This document shows, piece after piece, positions 28,164 through 36,915 of a stretch of DNA of 64,000 bases. The stretch is from Streptomyces sp. CNQ-509 (lineage in GTDB: Bacteria > Actinomycetota > Actinomycetes > Streptomycetales > Streptomycetaceae), in assembly GCF_001011035.1 (NCBI RefSeq), contig NZ_CP011492.1, forward strand, positions 2,861,501-2,925,500. Direction: 5' to 3'. Each line of letters starts with the position of its first letter. The first letter of the stretch is position 1. The notes below the pieces were generated by a model that was not told the origin of the DNA, ran no database searches, and was given only the letters and a program-made list of their open reading frames with translations. The translations under genes and the position numbers were made by a program.

Positions 28164-28658
28164 ATGCGGGACGAGGTGGACCGGCTGGTCGCGGCGTGGC
28201 GCAGGGAGCGCCCCGACCTCGACGTGGAGCCGCTGGAGGTGCTGAGCCGGGTGAGCCGGCTGGCCCGCCACCTGGACCGCGCGCGGCGGCTGGCGTTCGC
28301 GGAACACGGCCTGGAGGGCTGGGAGTTCGACGTGCTGACCGCGCTGCGCCGGGCCGGCGAGCCGTACCAGCTCTCCCCCGGGCAGCTCCTCACCCAGACC
28401 CTGGTCACCTCCGGGACGATGACGAACCGGATCGACCGGCTGGCGAAGAAGGACCTCGTCGAGCGGCTGCCGGACCCCAGCGACCGGCGCGGCGTGCTCG
28501 TACGGCTCACGGCGGAGGGTCGCGAACGCGCGGACGCGGCGCTGGCGGCGCTGCTGAAGCAGGAGCGGGCGATCCTCGCGGAGCTGGCGCCGGAGCGGCG
28601 CAGGGAGCTGGCGGACCTGCTGCGGCAACTGACGGCCCCGTTCGACAACGTGCCGTGA
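28164..28658 (+). CDS. tamR: MarR-family regulator TamR
   Basis: This 164-residue winged-helix protein has LSRVSRLARHLDRARRLAFAEHGLEGWEFDVLTALRRAG and the DNA-recognition and wing segment SGTMTNRIDRLAKKDLVERLPDPSDRRGVLVRLTAEG. It is divergent from tam, the arrangement in which TamR was described: a MarR regulator responding to trans-aconitate, citrate and related acids and controlling tam and TCA-cycle genes. The ATG lacks a ribosome site and directly follows a -10-like TACACT, suggesting a leaderless message. Confidence 0.88.
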   Translation: MRDEVDRLVAAWRRERPDLDVEPLEVLSRVSRLARHLDRARRLAFAEHGLEGWEFDVLTALRRAGEPYQLSPGQLLTQTLVTSGTMTNRIDRLAKKDLVERLPDPSDRRGVLVRLTAEGRERADAALAALLKQERAILAELAPERRRELADLLRQLTAPFDNVP

Positions 28659-28714
28659 GGGCCCGGAGCACCCCTCCCGCCGTACGGACGCCCCCGCCTG
28701 CGGGTCCGGAAAGG

Positions 28715-28962
28715 CTAGGCCCTTTCTGGCAGATCCCGCCTGCGGCTGGGGGCACCGCCCACGTGCGCGCAGCGCGCTGTGGGGGAGCCTGGCACGCACG
28801 CCCGCTGCGTCGTCGGATCGACCAAAGAGGCCCACTATGCGGTCGGCCCTCCGCCTTGCGATCGCACGCACCAGACACCTGGGGGTACCGCCCACGCGCG
28901 CTTGCGCACTGTGGGGGAACCCGCCCATGGGCGGACGGCGCTATGTGCCAGAGAGGGCCTAG
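28715..28962. mobile_element. MITE-like 248-bp element with 17-bp inverted ends
   Basis: The ends CTAGGCCCTTTCTGGCA (28715-28731) and TGCCAGAGAGGGCCTAG (28946-28962) are inverted repeats matching at 16 of 17 positions, each with CTAG outermost. Inside are two further related arms built on CTGGGGG-xACCGCCCACG ... CTGTGGGGGA, and no open reading frame of interest. The right-hand CTAG includes the TAG stop of the LuxR gene. Size, ends and lack of coding fit a non-autonomous miniature element; a long bidirectional terminator is the alternative. It fills the 300-bp gap between tamR and the LuxR gene. Confidence 0.65.
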
Positions 28963-29735
28963 CCGCCCACTCTGGCCGGTTCGCCCAGGTCCACCGGGCC
29001 CACGCCCGCGCGGCGGGCCAGGGCCACCGCGGCCAGCGTCGAGTGCACGCCCAGCTTGCCGAGGACGTTCTGCATGTGCGTACGGACCGTGTGCGGTGAC
29101 AGGTACAGCCTCTCCGCGACCGCCTTGCGGCCCAGGCCCGCGACCATGCAGCGCAGCACCTCGTGCTCCCGCGGGGTCAGCGACTCGACGAGCTGCTCGC
29201 TCTCCGTACGGTGCTCCCGGGCCGCCGTCAGCTCCCGCAGCACACCCGTGAGCAGCGCGGGCGGCAGATGCGTCTCGCCGCGCAGCACGCCCCTGATCAC
29301 CGCCAGCAGCCGGGAGAGCGAGCTGTCCTTGGCGACCCAGCCGAACGCCCCCGCCTGGAGCGCCGCCGCCGCCCGCGCCGGGTCGTCGCGGGCCGCGAGG
29401 ACCACCGTGCGCGTCTGCGGGTGCGCCGAGCGGACGCGTGCGGTGAGCGATATGCCGCCGGGACCGCCCGCCGCCGAGCCGTTCCCCGCGACCGCCTGCG
29501 CGGGCACCGGGGCGCCCGCGGGCGTCTCGCGGTCGAGGTCGGCGTCGACCAGGAACACGTCGAACCTGCGGCCCTCCGCCGCGGCCCGCTCCAGCGAGCG
29601 CAGGGCGGCCTGACCGCTGCCGGCCGGCAGCACGTCGACGTCGGGCTCCGCTGCCAGCGCGGCGGCCAGCGACTCGGCGAACACGCGGTGGGCATCGGCC
29701 ACCAGGACCCGGATCCGAACCACGGACACCCCCAT
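28959..29735 (-). CDS. NarL/FixJ (LuxR) response regulator, orphan
   Basis: This 258-residue protein has a receiver (VRIRVLVADAHRVFAESLAAAL, FDVFLVDADLD with the likely phosphorylated Asp, GAFGWVAKDSS with the conserved Lys) interrupted by an insertion of about 25 Ala/Gly/Pro residues, and a C-terminal LuxR helix-turn-helix (LTPREHEVLRCMVAGLGRKAVAERLYLSPHTVRTHMQNVLGKLGVHS). No kinase gene adjoins it. I chose ATG 29735; GTG codons just inside are alternatives. It is divergent from a second LuxR regulator, and its stop lies in the MITE-like end. Confidence 0.87.
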   Translation of the reverse strand: MGVSVVRIRVLVADAHRVFAESLAAALAAEPDVDVLPAGSGQAALRSLERAAAEGRRFDVFLVDADLDRETPAGAPVPAQAVAGNGSAAGGPGGISLTARVRSAHPQTRTVVLAARDDPARAAAALQAGAFGWVAKDSSLSRLLAVIRGVLRGETHLPPALLTGVLRELTAAREHRTESEQLVESLTPREHEVLRCMVAGLGRKAVAERLYLSPHTVRTHMQNVLGKLGVHSTLAAVALARRAGVGPVDLGEPARVGG

Positions 29736-30079
29736 GTCGCGGACTACCAGAACTCGCGGAATGCGGAATACGGCGCTCGGAGCATGGAGCGCCCGCCTGA
29801 GCTGCGGCCGCCGCCGCGTCCCATAGCTACCCCACCCCGTGCGCCGTACCCACGGTCTCGCCCCCTGAACGGCACCGGCCCCCACCGGTGCTGCCCCACA
29901 GCGTAGGGCGCGGGCCCCACAAGGGAAGCCCAACGACCGACTTTCCGTGGCGAGTTCGCCACGCGGAGTAGAAACCGGCCGGATACGGCCCCGTTGCGGA
30001 TGGATTCCGGAGTTCCGGCGGGCCCGGGAGCGGTAAGGCTGTACCTTGCCGGGGCAGTAGACCCCCGGGGGAGGGCGAG
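29736..30079. other. 344-bp divergent region between two LuxR regulators
   Basis: No gene is visible. It contains a perfect inverted repeat CGTGGCGA-GT-TCGCCACG (29946-29963), a candidate operator, and near the right-hand gene a TAGACC -10-like sequence and a GGGGGAGGG ribosome site. Promoters for both genes should lie here. Confidence 0.5.
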
Positions 30080-30775
30080 ATGGCCGTTCGGCTGATCGTG
30101 GTCGACGAGCACCGCCTGCTCGCCGAGGCTCTCGCGTCCGCACTGAAGCTGCGCGGGCACCGGGTGCTGGCCGCGGCCGCGCCCGCGGCGGGCGCCGCGG
30201 AGCTGGTGGTGAGCAGAGGACCTGAGGTGTGCCTGCTGGGCACGGCGACCCCGGCCGCACCCGGGGCGTTCGACCCTGTGCTGCGCATCAAGCGGGAGCG
30301 CCCGCAGATAGCGGTGGTGGTGCTCGGCCCGGTGCCGAACCCGCGCGGCATAGCGGCGGCGTTCGCCGCGGGTGCCTCCGGGTACGTACGGCATGACGAG
30401 CGCATCGAGGGTGTGGAGCGTGCGCTGGTCAAGGCGCGTGCGGGGGAGGCGGCGGTGGCTCCTCAGCTCCTGCAGAGCGCGTTCACGGAGCTGCTGAATC
30501 CGGCGGCGGAGCCGGACGACGAGGGGGCCCGGCTGCTTCAGTTGCTGACCCCGCGCGAGGTCGAGGTGCTGGTGCGGGTGGCGGAGGGGGAGGACACGCG
30601 GCTGATCGCCCAGGGGATGCGCATAGCCGCGAGCACGGCCCGTACGCACGTGCAGCGCGTGCTGATGAAGCTCGGGGTGGGTTCACGGCTTGAAGCGGCG
30701 GCGCTGGCGGCCCGTACGGGGCTCCTCGACCGCGCCGCCGCCCGGCCCGCGGTGGACGGCGAGGCCGGGGCGTAG
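30080..30775 (+). CDS. LuxR-family regulator with degenerate receiver domain
   Basis: This 231-residue protein has the shape of a NarL-type response regulator: MAVRLIVVDEHRLLAEALASALKLRGHRV, then a receiver core, then LLTPREVEVLVRVAEGEDTRLIAQGMRIAASTARTHVQRVLMKLGVGSRLEAAA. The phospho-acceptor position that should read LLD is LLG (VCLLGTATP), and the conserved switch Lys is Arg (SGYVRHDE). It is therefore unlikely to be phosphorylated normally, and may respond to a ligand, a partner or its own level. Divergent from the other LuxR gene. Confidence 0.87.
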   Translation: MAVRLIVVDEHRLLAEALASALKLRGHRVLAAAAPAAGAAELVVSRGPEVCLLGTATPAAPGAFDPVLRIKRERPQIAVVVLGPVPNPRGIAAAFAAGASGYVRHDERIEGVERALVKARAGEAAVAPQLLQSAFTELLNPAAEPDDEGARLLQLLTPREVEVLVRVAEGEDTRLIAQGMRIAASTARTHVQRVLMKLGVGSRLEAAALAARTGLLDRAAARPAVDGEAGA

Positions 30776-30862
30776 CGGCTTCTCGGCACCCGCAGGCGCG
30801 GCGGCTTTCGGACATTCGTGTACGGGCAGGGGCCGGGGCGTACGGATCGGCGGACGCACGGA

Positions 30863-31246
30863 TCAGCGGGCGTCCGGACGGTCCTGGCCGCCGTCCCCGT
30901 CGATGGCCTCCGCCAGTTCCTCCCCCGACGGCGGCCGCACCGGGCGCAGGAGGTGCCAGACGAGGAAGAACAGCCCGAGCGCCAGCATCCCCAGCCCGGT
31001 CCACAGGTTGATGCGTACGTCCTCCGCCTTGGCGATCTCCGCGTCGGAGTCGAAGGCGCCGGTGATCGCGAGGATCAGCCCGTACGCGACGAAGAGACCG
31101 CCGATCAGCCGGCGTACGTCGAACAGCCTGCTGGCCGTCGCCGACTTGCGCTCCAGCTCCTCGATCTGCTGCGCCAGCTCCCCGGTGTCCGGGACGCGGT
31201 GGCCGCGGCCGTCCGGGTCGTCCGGGCGCTCGTGGGTGTCGCTCAT
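30863..31246 (-). CDS. Small two-helix membrane protein of a symporter operon
   Basis: This 127-residue protein has an acidic N-terminus, an amphipathic ELAQQIEELERKSATASRLFD segment, two membrane helices (LIGGLFVAYGLILAITGAF and LWTGLGMLALGLFFLVWHLL, about 47-110) and an acidic tail. It starts 9 bp after the symporter stop and is surely co-expressed with it; similar small proteins follow actinobacterial SSS permeases. A role in symporter assembly is plausible but unproven. Confidence 0.8.
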   Translation of the reverse strand: MSDTHERPDDPDGRGHRVPDTGELAQQIEELERKSATASRLFDVRRLIGGLFVAYGLILAITGAFDSDAEIAKAEDVRINLWTGLGMLALGLFFLVWHLLRPVRPPSGEELAEAIDGDGGQDRPDAR

Positions 31247-31255
31247 GGTGCGCTC

Positions 31256-32926
31256 CTAGAAGGAGAAGGGGATGTAGCAGAGGGCGGCCAGGACGAGCGC
31301 GCCCCAGCCCAGCAGCGCCGGTTTGCGGTACCACGCGTCGTCGCCGGCCGCGGCGGGCTCGGACATGCCCGGGGAGCGGGTCCCGTAGACGAGGCCGGCG
31401 AGCTGCTCGGGGGACTTGGGCCGGGTGAACGGCGTGACGACGAGCATCGCGACCGCGCCGGCGACGAAGCCGACGATCGCGGAGACGAAGTTGGCGCCCT
31501 GGTCGCTGGGGATGCTGATGACGCCCTGCTTGTAGATCCAGAAGTAGTTGAGCACCGCGGCGACCGTGCCGACGAGCAGCCCCCAGAAGCCGGCCTTGGC
31601 GGAGGTGCGCTTCCAGAACATGCCGATGATGAAGACCACGAACATCGGCACGTTGAAGAAGGAGAACAGCGTCTGCAGGTAGGCCATGATGTTGCTGAAC
31701 CTGGACGCGATGAACGCCGTGCCGACGCTCACCGCGACGCCGATCACGGTGATGATCCGCCCGAAGCGCAGGTAGTACGCGTCCGTCCGGCCGCGCTTGA
31801 CGTACGGCTCCCAGATGTCGGTGGTGAACACCGTGTTGAACGACGAGACGTTGGCCGCCATGCCCGCCATGAACGCCGCCAGCAGCCCGGTGATGGCCAG
31901 GCCCAGCACGCCGTTGGGCAGCAGTTGCTCCATGAGGTACGGGATCGAGTCGTTGTACGTCAGGTCCGAGCCGGACGTGCCGATCCTGGGCACCAGGGCC
32001 GCGGCGGCGAGGCCGGGGATCATCACCAGGAAGACGATGAAGATCTTCGGGTACGCGCCGATGAGCGGCGTGCGCTGGGCGGCGGAGAGGTTCTTGGCGG
32101 CGAGCGCGCGCTGCACCTCGGCGAAGTTGGTCGTCCAGTAGCCGAAGCTGAGGAGGAAGCCGAGGCCGAGGACGATCGTCAGCCAGTTGGCGCCCAGCGG
32201 GTTGGCGTGGCCGATGGCGGTGCCGCCCCAGGCGGTGGTGAAGTCGCTGCCGCGGGAGGCGGTGAGGGTGTCCTTGAGGCCGTCCCAGCCGCCGACGCGC
32301 TTGAGCGCGAGGAGCGTCAGCGGCAGCAGCGCGGCGATGATGACGAAGAACTGCAGCACCTCGTTGTAGACCGCGGACGACAGCCCGCCGAGGGTGATGT
32401 ACGCGAGCACGACGGCGGCGGAGACGACGATGGCGACCCACTCCGGCCAGCCGAGCAGCGCCTCGACGACGATGGACATGGCGTAGAGGTTGACGCCGGC
32501 GATGAGCACGGCGGCGACGGAGAAGAGCACCGAGCTGAGCAGGTGTGCGCTGCGGTCGTAGCGGTGCAGCAGGAACTCCGGCACGGAGCGGACCTTCGAG
32601 CCGTAGTAGAAGGGCATCATCACCAGGCCCAGGAAGACCATCGCCGGGATGGCGCCGATCCAGTAGAAGTGCGTGGTGTAGACGCCGTACTGGGCGCTGT
32701 TGGCGGCCATGCCGAGGATCTCGGTGGCGCCGAGGTTGGCGGAGATGAACGCCAGGCCGGTGATCCAGGCGGGCATGGAGCGGCCGGAGAGGAAGAAGTC
32801 GAGGCTGGTCCTGATGGATCGCCGGGCCAGGAAGCCGATGCCGAGGACGACGGCGAAGTACATGGCCATGATCACGTAGTCGAGGGCGTTGGTGTCGAGC
32901 CGCAGCTCTGTCGCTAGTGGGTGCAT
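31256..32926 (-). CDS. Sodium:sugar symporter (SGLT-like SSS family), probably galactose
   Basis: This 556-residue protein has about 14 membrane helices. It carries SSS/SGLT signatures: DFFLSGRSMPAWITGLAFISANLGATEILGMAANSAQYG, GVNLYAMSIVVEALLG, YNEVLQFFVIIAALLPL and GYWTTNFAEVQRALAAKNLSAA. The vSGLT-like NLGATE and FAEVQRA sections fit a sugar-type carrier rather than a proline or acid carrier. It is divergent from galTEK with a shared 261-bp control region, so galactose uptake is the likely role. Confidence 0.9.
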   Translation of the reverse strand: MHPLATELRLDTNALDYVIMAMYFAVVLGIGFLARRSIRTSLDFFLSGRSMPAWITGLAFISANLGATEILGMAANSAQYGVYTTHFYWIGAIPAMVFLGLVMMPFYYGSKVRSVPEFLLHRYDRSAHLLSSVLFSVAAVLIAGVNLYAMSIVVEALLGWPEWVAIVVSAAVVLAYITLGGLSSAVYNEVLQFFVIIAALLPLTLLALKRVGGWDGLKDTLTASRGSDFTTAWGGTAIGHANPLGANWLTIVLGLGFLLSFGYWTTNFAEVQRALAAKNLSAAQRTPLIGAYPKIFIVFLVMIPGLAAAALVPRIGTSGSDLTYNDSIPYLMEQLLPNGVLGLAITGLLAAFMAGMAANVSSFNTVFTTDIWEPYVKRGRTDAYYLRFGRIITVIGVAVSVGTAFIASRFSNIMAYLQTLFSFFNVPMFVVFIIGMFWKRTSAKAGFWGLLVGTVAAVLNYFWIYKQGVISIPSDQGANFVSAIVGFVAGAVAMLVVTPFTRPKSPEQLAGLVYGTRSPGMSEPAAAGDDAWYRKPALLGWGALVLAALCYIPFSF

Positions 32927-33000
32927 GCTTCAGGTCCGCTTCCCTGCGTGGTGCGTTCAGAAGGCGAAGCCAGACGGATGGCGTTGGATTCCGAAAGCTT

Positions 33001-33130
33001 CTGTTGGGACTGTTTGCTTATCTGTTGGATCTCGCACCCAGAATGTCTGATAAAGAATAAATTGGGGTAAGCGACGCTCCGGCGTTGACTCGCCTGTTGG
33101 CTTGTGGTTCATTGTGTTCGATTGTGTTGG
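33001..33130. promoter_or_regulatory. gal control region with repeated TGTTGG motifs
   Basis: This AT-richer stretch holds CTGTTGG at 33001-33007, 33022-33028 and 33094-33100, and GTGTTGG at 33124-33130. The first two are 21 bp apart, the last two 30 bp, so each pair is on one helix face. TTGACT (33085-33090) is a good -35 for galT, with the third repeat inside the spacer. The arrangement suggests a repressor or activator site for the galactose genes and the divergent symporter. Confidence 0.6.
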
Positions 33131-33187
33131 GGACCGGACCATGACGAGCGGCGGGCAGGGCAGGCCAGGGCCGAGGAAGAGGCTCCA

Positions 33188-34276
33188 GTGAAGAAGACGC
33201 ACACGCGGCTCGCGGACGGGCGCGAGCTGATCTACTTCGACGCGCGTGACGACGCCGTCCGGGACGCGGCCGACCGCCGCCCCCTGGAGCCGACGCGCAC
33301 CGCGTCGGAGGCGCGCTTCGACCCCCTGCGCGGGGAGTGGGTGGTGATCGCCTCCCACCGTCAGGGCCGTACGTACCGGCCGCCCGCCGACGAGTGCCCG
33401 CTGTGCCCCTCCCGAAGCGGGCGGCTGAGCGAGATCCCCGCCGACGACTACGAGGTCGCCGTCTTCGAGAACCGCTTCCCGTCGCTGACCGGCGGTCCCG
33501 GCCCCGAGACCGGCGAACCGCCCTTCGTGAGCGCCCCGGGCGCGGGGCGCTGCGAGGTCGTCTGCTTCACCTCCGACCACGACGCCTCGTTCGCCGGCCT
33601 CTCCCCCGGGCAGGCCGCGCTGGTGCTGGACGCCTGGACCGACCGCTCCGTGGAACTGGGCGAACTCCCCGGCGTCGAGCAGGTCTTCTGCTTCGAGAAC
33701 CGCGGCGAGGAGATCGGCGTCACCCTCGGCCACCCGCACGGGCAGATCTACGCGTACCCGTATGTCACGCCGCGCACCGCGCAGATGATGCACTGCGCCG
33801 ACCTGCACCGGGCGCGGACGGGCGAGAACCTCTTCGACACCGTCGTCGCCGCCGAGACGGCGGCGGGGGTGCGGGTGGTGCTGGAGGGGGCGCACTGGGT
33901 GGCGTTCGTGCCGTACGCGGCGCACTGGCCGTACGAGGTCCACCTCTACCCGCGCCGGCGGGTGCCCGACCTCCCGGCGCTGGGCGACGCGGCGCGCGCG
34001 GAGTTCCCGGAGGTCTACCTCGAACTCCTGCGCCGATTCGACCGGATCTTCGGCCCCGGCGAGCCCCCGACGCCGTACATCTCGGCGTGGCACCAGGCAC
34101 CGGTGCGGGCGCCGGGGCGGGATGACTACGCTCTGCACCTTGAGCTGTTCACGATCCGGCGAAGCCCGGGCAAACTGAAGTACCTTGCAGGCTCGGAGTC
34201 CGCGATGGACGCCTTTGTCACCGATGTGCCGCCCGAGCAGGCGGCAGAGCGACTGCGAGAGGTAGCAAGCGCGTGA
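33188..34276 (+). CDS. galT: Galactose-1-phosphate uridylyltransferase
   Basis: This 362-residue Leloir enzyme transfers UMP between glucose and galactose phosphates. It has the zinc site and substrate segment [26 protein letters not shown], the catalytic HPHGQ in [16 protein letters not shown], and [20 protein letters not shown] 33188 ([17 protein letters not shown]) has GAGGAAGAGG upstream. Its last 29 codons ([18 protein letters not shown]...) are repeated in DNA 230 bp further on, ahead of galE. Confidence 0.95.
   Translation: MKKTHTRLADGRELIYFDARDDAVRDAADRRPLEPTRTASEARFDPLRGEWVVIASHRQGRTYRPPADECPLCPSRSGRLSEIPADDYEVAVFENRFPSLTGGPGPETGEPPFVSAPGAGRCEVVCFTSDHDASFAGLSPGQAALVLDAWTDRSVELGELPGVEQVFCFENRGEEIGVTLGHPHGQIYAYPYVTPRTAQMMHCADLHRARTGENLFDTVVAAETAAGVRVVLEGAHWVAFVPYAAHWPYEVHLYPRRRVPDLPALGDAARAEFPEVYLELLRRFDRIFGPGEPPTPYISAWHQAPVRAPGRDDYALHLELFTIRRSPGKLKYLAGSESAMDAFVTDVPPEQAAERLREVASA
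34180..34266 (+). repeat. 87-bp direct repeat, copy 1 (3' end of galT)
   Basis: This segment encodes the C-terminal [16 protein letters not shown]...REVA of GalT. It is identical over 87 bp to copy 2 at 34410-34496. After copy 1 the frame ends ASA*. Confidence 0.95.
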
Positions 34277-34409
34277 TGTCTGCCGACAGCGACCGGACGT
34301 GCGGCGGCCGGGCCCGGGGCCCCGTCCCCCGCCCGAACGCCACGGCCGCGTCACCAGGCCCCGGCACCCCGTCCCGCTACGGGTCGCGGTGCGCGGTCTC
34401 CGCGCTCCC

Positions 34410-34496
34410 GTACCTTGCAGGCTCGGAGTCCGCGATGGACGCCTTTGTCACCGATGTGCCGCCCGAGCAGGCGGCAGAGCGACTGCGAGAGGTAGC
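34410..34496 (+). repeat. 87-bp direct repeat, copy 2 (upstream of galE)
   Basis: Exact second copy of the galT 3' segment. It lies in an open frame (34273-34506) that ends REVAGK* with TGA overlapping the galE GTG (34503-34506). This looks like the ancestral galT-galE junction, displaced by insertion of 230 bp that includes a 143-bp spacer of unknown origin. The encoded 77-residue product is probably not functional. Confidence 0.93.
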
Positions 34497-34502
34497 TGGC
34501 AA

Positions 34503-35543
34503 GTGAGTCATGACGTGACCGGGGGCGCCGGGGGCGGCGGGCGGAAGTATCTGGTGACCGGTGGGGCGGGGTACGTGGGGAGCGTCGTCGCGGCGCACCT
34601 GCTCGCCGCCGGGCACGGGGTGACCGTGGTCGACGACCTGTCGACCGGGTTCCGCGACGGGGTGCCGGAGGGCGCCGAGTTCGTCGAGGACCGGATCCAG
34701 CACGCCGCGAAGTGGCTGGACTCCTCGTACGACGGCGTGCTGCACTTCGCCGCCTCCTCGCAGGTAGGCGAGTCCGTCGCGCACCCCGAGAAGTACTGGC
34801 GCAACAACGTCGGCGGCACCCTGGAGCTGCTCGCCGCCATGCGCGACGCGGGCGTGCGGCGGCTGGTGTTCTCCTCCACCGCCGCCACCTACGGCGAGCC
34901 GGAGTCCGTGCCGATCACCGAGGACGCCGTCACCGCGCCGACGAACCCGTACGGGGCCTCCAAGCTCGCCGTCGACCACATGATCGGCGCGGAGTGCCAC
35001 GCCCACGGGCTGGCCGCCGCGTCGCTGCGCTATTTCAACGTCGCCGGCGCCTATCTGCCCGCGCAGGGCGGCGGCGGCCCGTACGGCGAGCGGCACGACC
35101 CCGAGTCGCACCTCATCCCGCTGGTCCTCCAAGTCGCCCTGGGGCGGCGCGAGTCGATCTCCGTCTTCGGCGACGACTACCCCACCCCCGACGGCACCTG
35201 CATCCGCGACTACATCCACGTCGCGGACCTCGCCGAGGCGCATCTGCTGGCGCTCGACGCGGTGCGCCCCGGGGAGCACCGCATCTGCAACCTCGGCAAC
35301 GGCGCGGGGTTCTCCGTGCGCGAGGTCATCGAGACGGTCCGCCAGGTGACCGGGCACCCCGTGCCCGAGGTGGTCGCGCCGCGCCGGGCCGGGGACCCGG
35401 CGGTGCTGGTGGCGTCGGCGCAGGCGGCGAAGGAGCAGTTGGGCTGGCGGCCGTCGCGTACGGAGCTGGCGGGGATCGTGTCGGACGCCTGGGACTTCGC
35501 ACGGCGGGGTGCGGGCGCGGGGGAAGGCGGAGGGGACGCATGA
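34503..35543 (+). CDS. galE: UDP-glucose 4-epimerase
   Basis: This 346-residue SDR enzyme interconverts UDP-galactose and UDP-glucose. It shows the NAD motif [28 protein letters not shown], the catalytic Ser/Tyr/Lys in [15 protein letters not shown] and [13 protein letters not shown], and [17 protein letters not shown] 34503 overlaps the stop of the duplicated galT tail and is taken as the start; GTG 34515 is possible. Its stop overlaps galK (ATGA). It supplies UDP-sugars both for galactose use and cell-wall polymers. Confidence 0.94.
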   Translation: MSHDVTGGAGGGGRKYLVTGGAGYVGSVVAAHLLAAGHGVTVVDDLSTGFRDGVPEGAEFVEDRIQHAAKWLDSSYDGVLHFAASSQVGESVAHPEKYWRNNVGGTLELLAAMRDAGVRRLVFSSTAATYGEPESVPITEDAVTAPTNPYGASKLAVDHMIGAECHAHGLAAASLRYFNVAGAYLPAQGGGGPYGERHDPESHLIPLVLQVALGRRESISVFGDDYPTPDGTCIRDYIHVADLAEAHLLALDAVRPGEHRICNLGNGAGFSVREVIETVRQVTGHPVPEVVAPRRAGDPAVLVASAQAAKEQLGWRPSRTELAGIVSDAWDFARRGAGAGEGGGDA

Positions 35544-36871
35544 CGGCCGGGGAGACGACGGCGGCGGGCCGGAGCGCGACGGGCCGCGAGGCCGCGGAGA
35601 CGGAGCCGGCCGCACCGGACGCGGCCGGACCGGCCGCGGCGGAGGCGGGCGCAGTGGAGACGGGCGCGGCGGAGACGGCGGCCGCGGCGTTCGCGGAGCT
35701 GTACGGGGAGCGGCCCGCCGGGGTGTGGGCCGCGCCCGGGCGCGTCAACCTCATCGGTGAACACACCGACTACAACGACGGCTTCGTCATGCCGCTCGCC
35801 CTCCCCCACACCACCCTCGCCGCCGCCCGCCGCCGCGACGACGGCGTGCTGCGGCTCCACTCGGGCGACGGCGAATCCCGCCTCACCGAGCTGGCCGTCG
35901 ACCGCATCGCCCCTCCCCCGCACCTCGCGGAACCCGGGCGGGCGGTGCCCCCTGCAGTCGGCGGCGACCGCGGCGGCTGGGCCGCCTACCCGGCGGGCGT
36001 GGTGTGGGCGCTGCGCCGCACCGTCGACGCCTTCGCGGACTTCGCCGGCGCCGACATCCACTACGAGAGCACGGTCCCCACGGGCGCCGGGCTCTCCTCG
36101 TCGGCGGCCCTGGAGGTCTCCACCGCGCTGGCGCTCAGCGACCTGTACGGCCTGGGCCTCGACCCCGTACAGCTGGCGAAGGTCTCCCAGCACGCCGAGA
36201 ACGACTTCGTCGGCGTACCCAGCGGGATCATGGACCAGATGGCCTCCGCCTGCTGCACCGCGGGCCACCTGCTCCACCTTGACACGCGCGACCTCACGCA
36301 GCGCGCCGTGCCCTTCGACCTGGCCGCCGGGGGGCTCACGCTGCTCGTCGTCGACACGCAGGTCAAACACGCCCTGGGCGACGGCGAGTACGCCGAGCGG
36401 CGGGCCGGCTGCGAGGCGGCGGCGCGGGCGCTGGGCGTACCGGCGCTGCGCGACGTGCCGTACGCGGAGCTGGACGCCGCGCTGGCCCGGCTGACGGACC
36501 CGGCGGTGCGCCCGCTCGTCCGGCACGTGGTCACCGAGGACCGGCGCGTCGAGGAGTGCATCACGCTGCTCGACGCCGGCCGCACCCGCGACATCGGGCC
36601 CGTCCTGCTCGCCGGACACGCCTCGCTGCGCGACGACTTCCGCGTCTCCTGCCGCGAACTCGACGTGGTCGTCGAGTCGTCGGTCGCCGCGGGCGCGCTC
36701 GGCGCGCGCATGACCGGCGGCGGCTTCGGCGGCTCGGCGATCGTGCTGGCCGAGACGGACGCGGCGGACACGGTCGGCAAGGCCGTCGAATCGGCCTTCG
36801 CCGCGGCGGACTTCCGCCCGCCCCGGATCTTCACCGCCGTCCCGGGCGCGGGCGCCCGCCGGCTGGTCTGA
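35540..36871 (+). CDS. galK: Galactokinase
   Basis: This 443-residue GHMP kinase phosphorylates galactose. It has the galactokinase signature [19 protein letters not shown], the ATP loop [28 protein letters not shown] and [14 protein letters not shown]. The ATG at 35540 overlaps the galE stop (ATGA). The first 45 residues are an unusual Ala/Glu/Thr-rich extension, so an internal start is possible. A strong terminator at 36879-36904 ends galTEK. Confidence 0.95.
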   Translation: MTAGETTAAGRSATGREAAETEPAAPDAAGPAAAEAGAVETGAAETAAAAFAELYGERPAGVWAAPGRVNLIGEHTDYNDGFVMPLALPHTTLAAARRRDDGVLRLHSGDGESRLTELAVDRIAPPPHLAEPGRAVPPAVGGDRGGWAAYPAGVVWALRRTVDAFADFAGADIHYESTVPTGAGLSSSAALEVSTALALSDLYGLGLDPVQLAKVSQHAENDFVGVPSGIMDQMASACCTAGHLLHLDTRDLTQRAVPFDLAAGGLTLLVVDTQVKHALGDGEYAERRAGCEAAARALGVPALRDVPYAELDAALARLTDPAVRPLVRHVVTEDRRVEECITLLDAGRTRDIGPVLLAGHASLRDDFRVSCRELDVVVESSVAAGALGARMTGGGFGGSAIVLAETDAADTVGKAVESAFAAADFRPPRIFTAVPGAGARRLV

Positions 36872-36878
36872 GGCCGCT

Positions 36879-36904
36879 CAGGCGCCCCCGCCCGGGGGCG
36901 CCTG
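36879..36904. terminator. Terminator after galK
   Basis: CAGGCGCCCCCG-CC-CGGGGGCGCCTG forms a perfect 12-bp stem between galK and the convergent propeller protein gene, acting in both directions. Confidence 0.88.
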
Positions 36905-36915
36905 GCAGCCGGCAG

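Noticed and set aside
34273..34506. 77-codon frame between galT and galE
   Set aside because: Its second half is the duplicated galT tail and its first half is low-complexity, so it is a by-product of the duplication rather than a gene.
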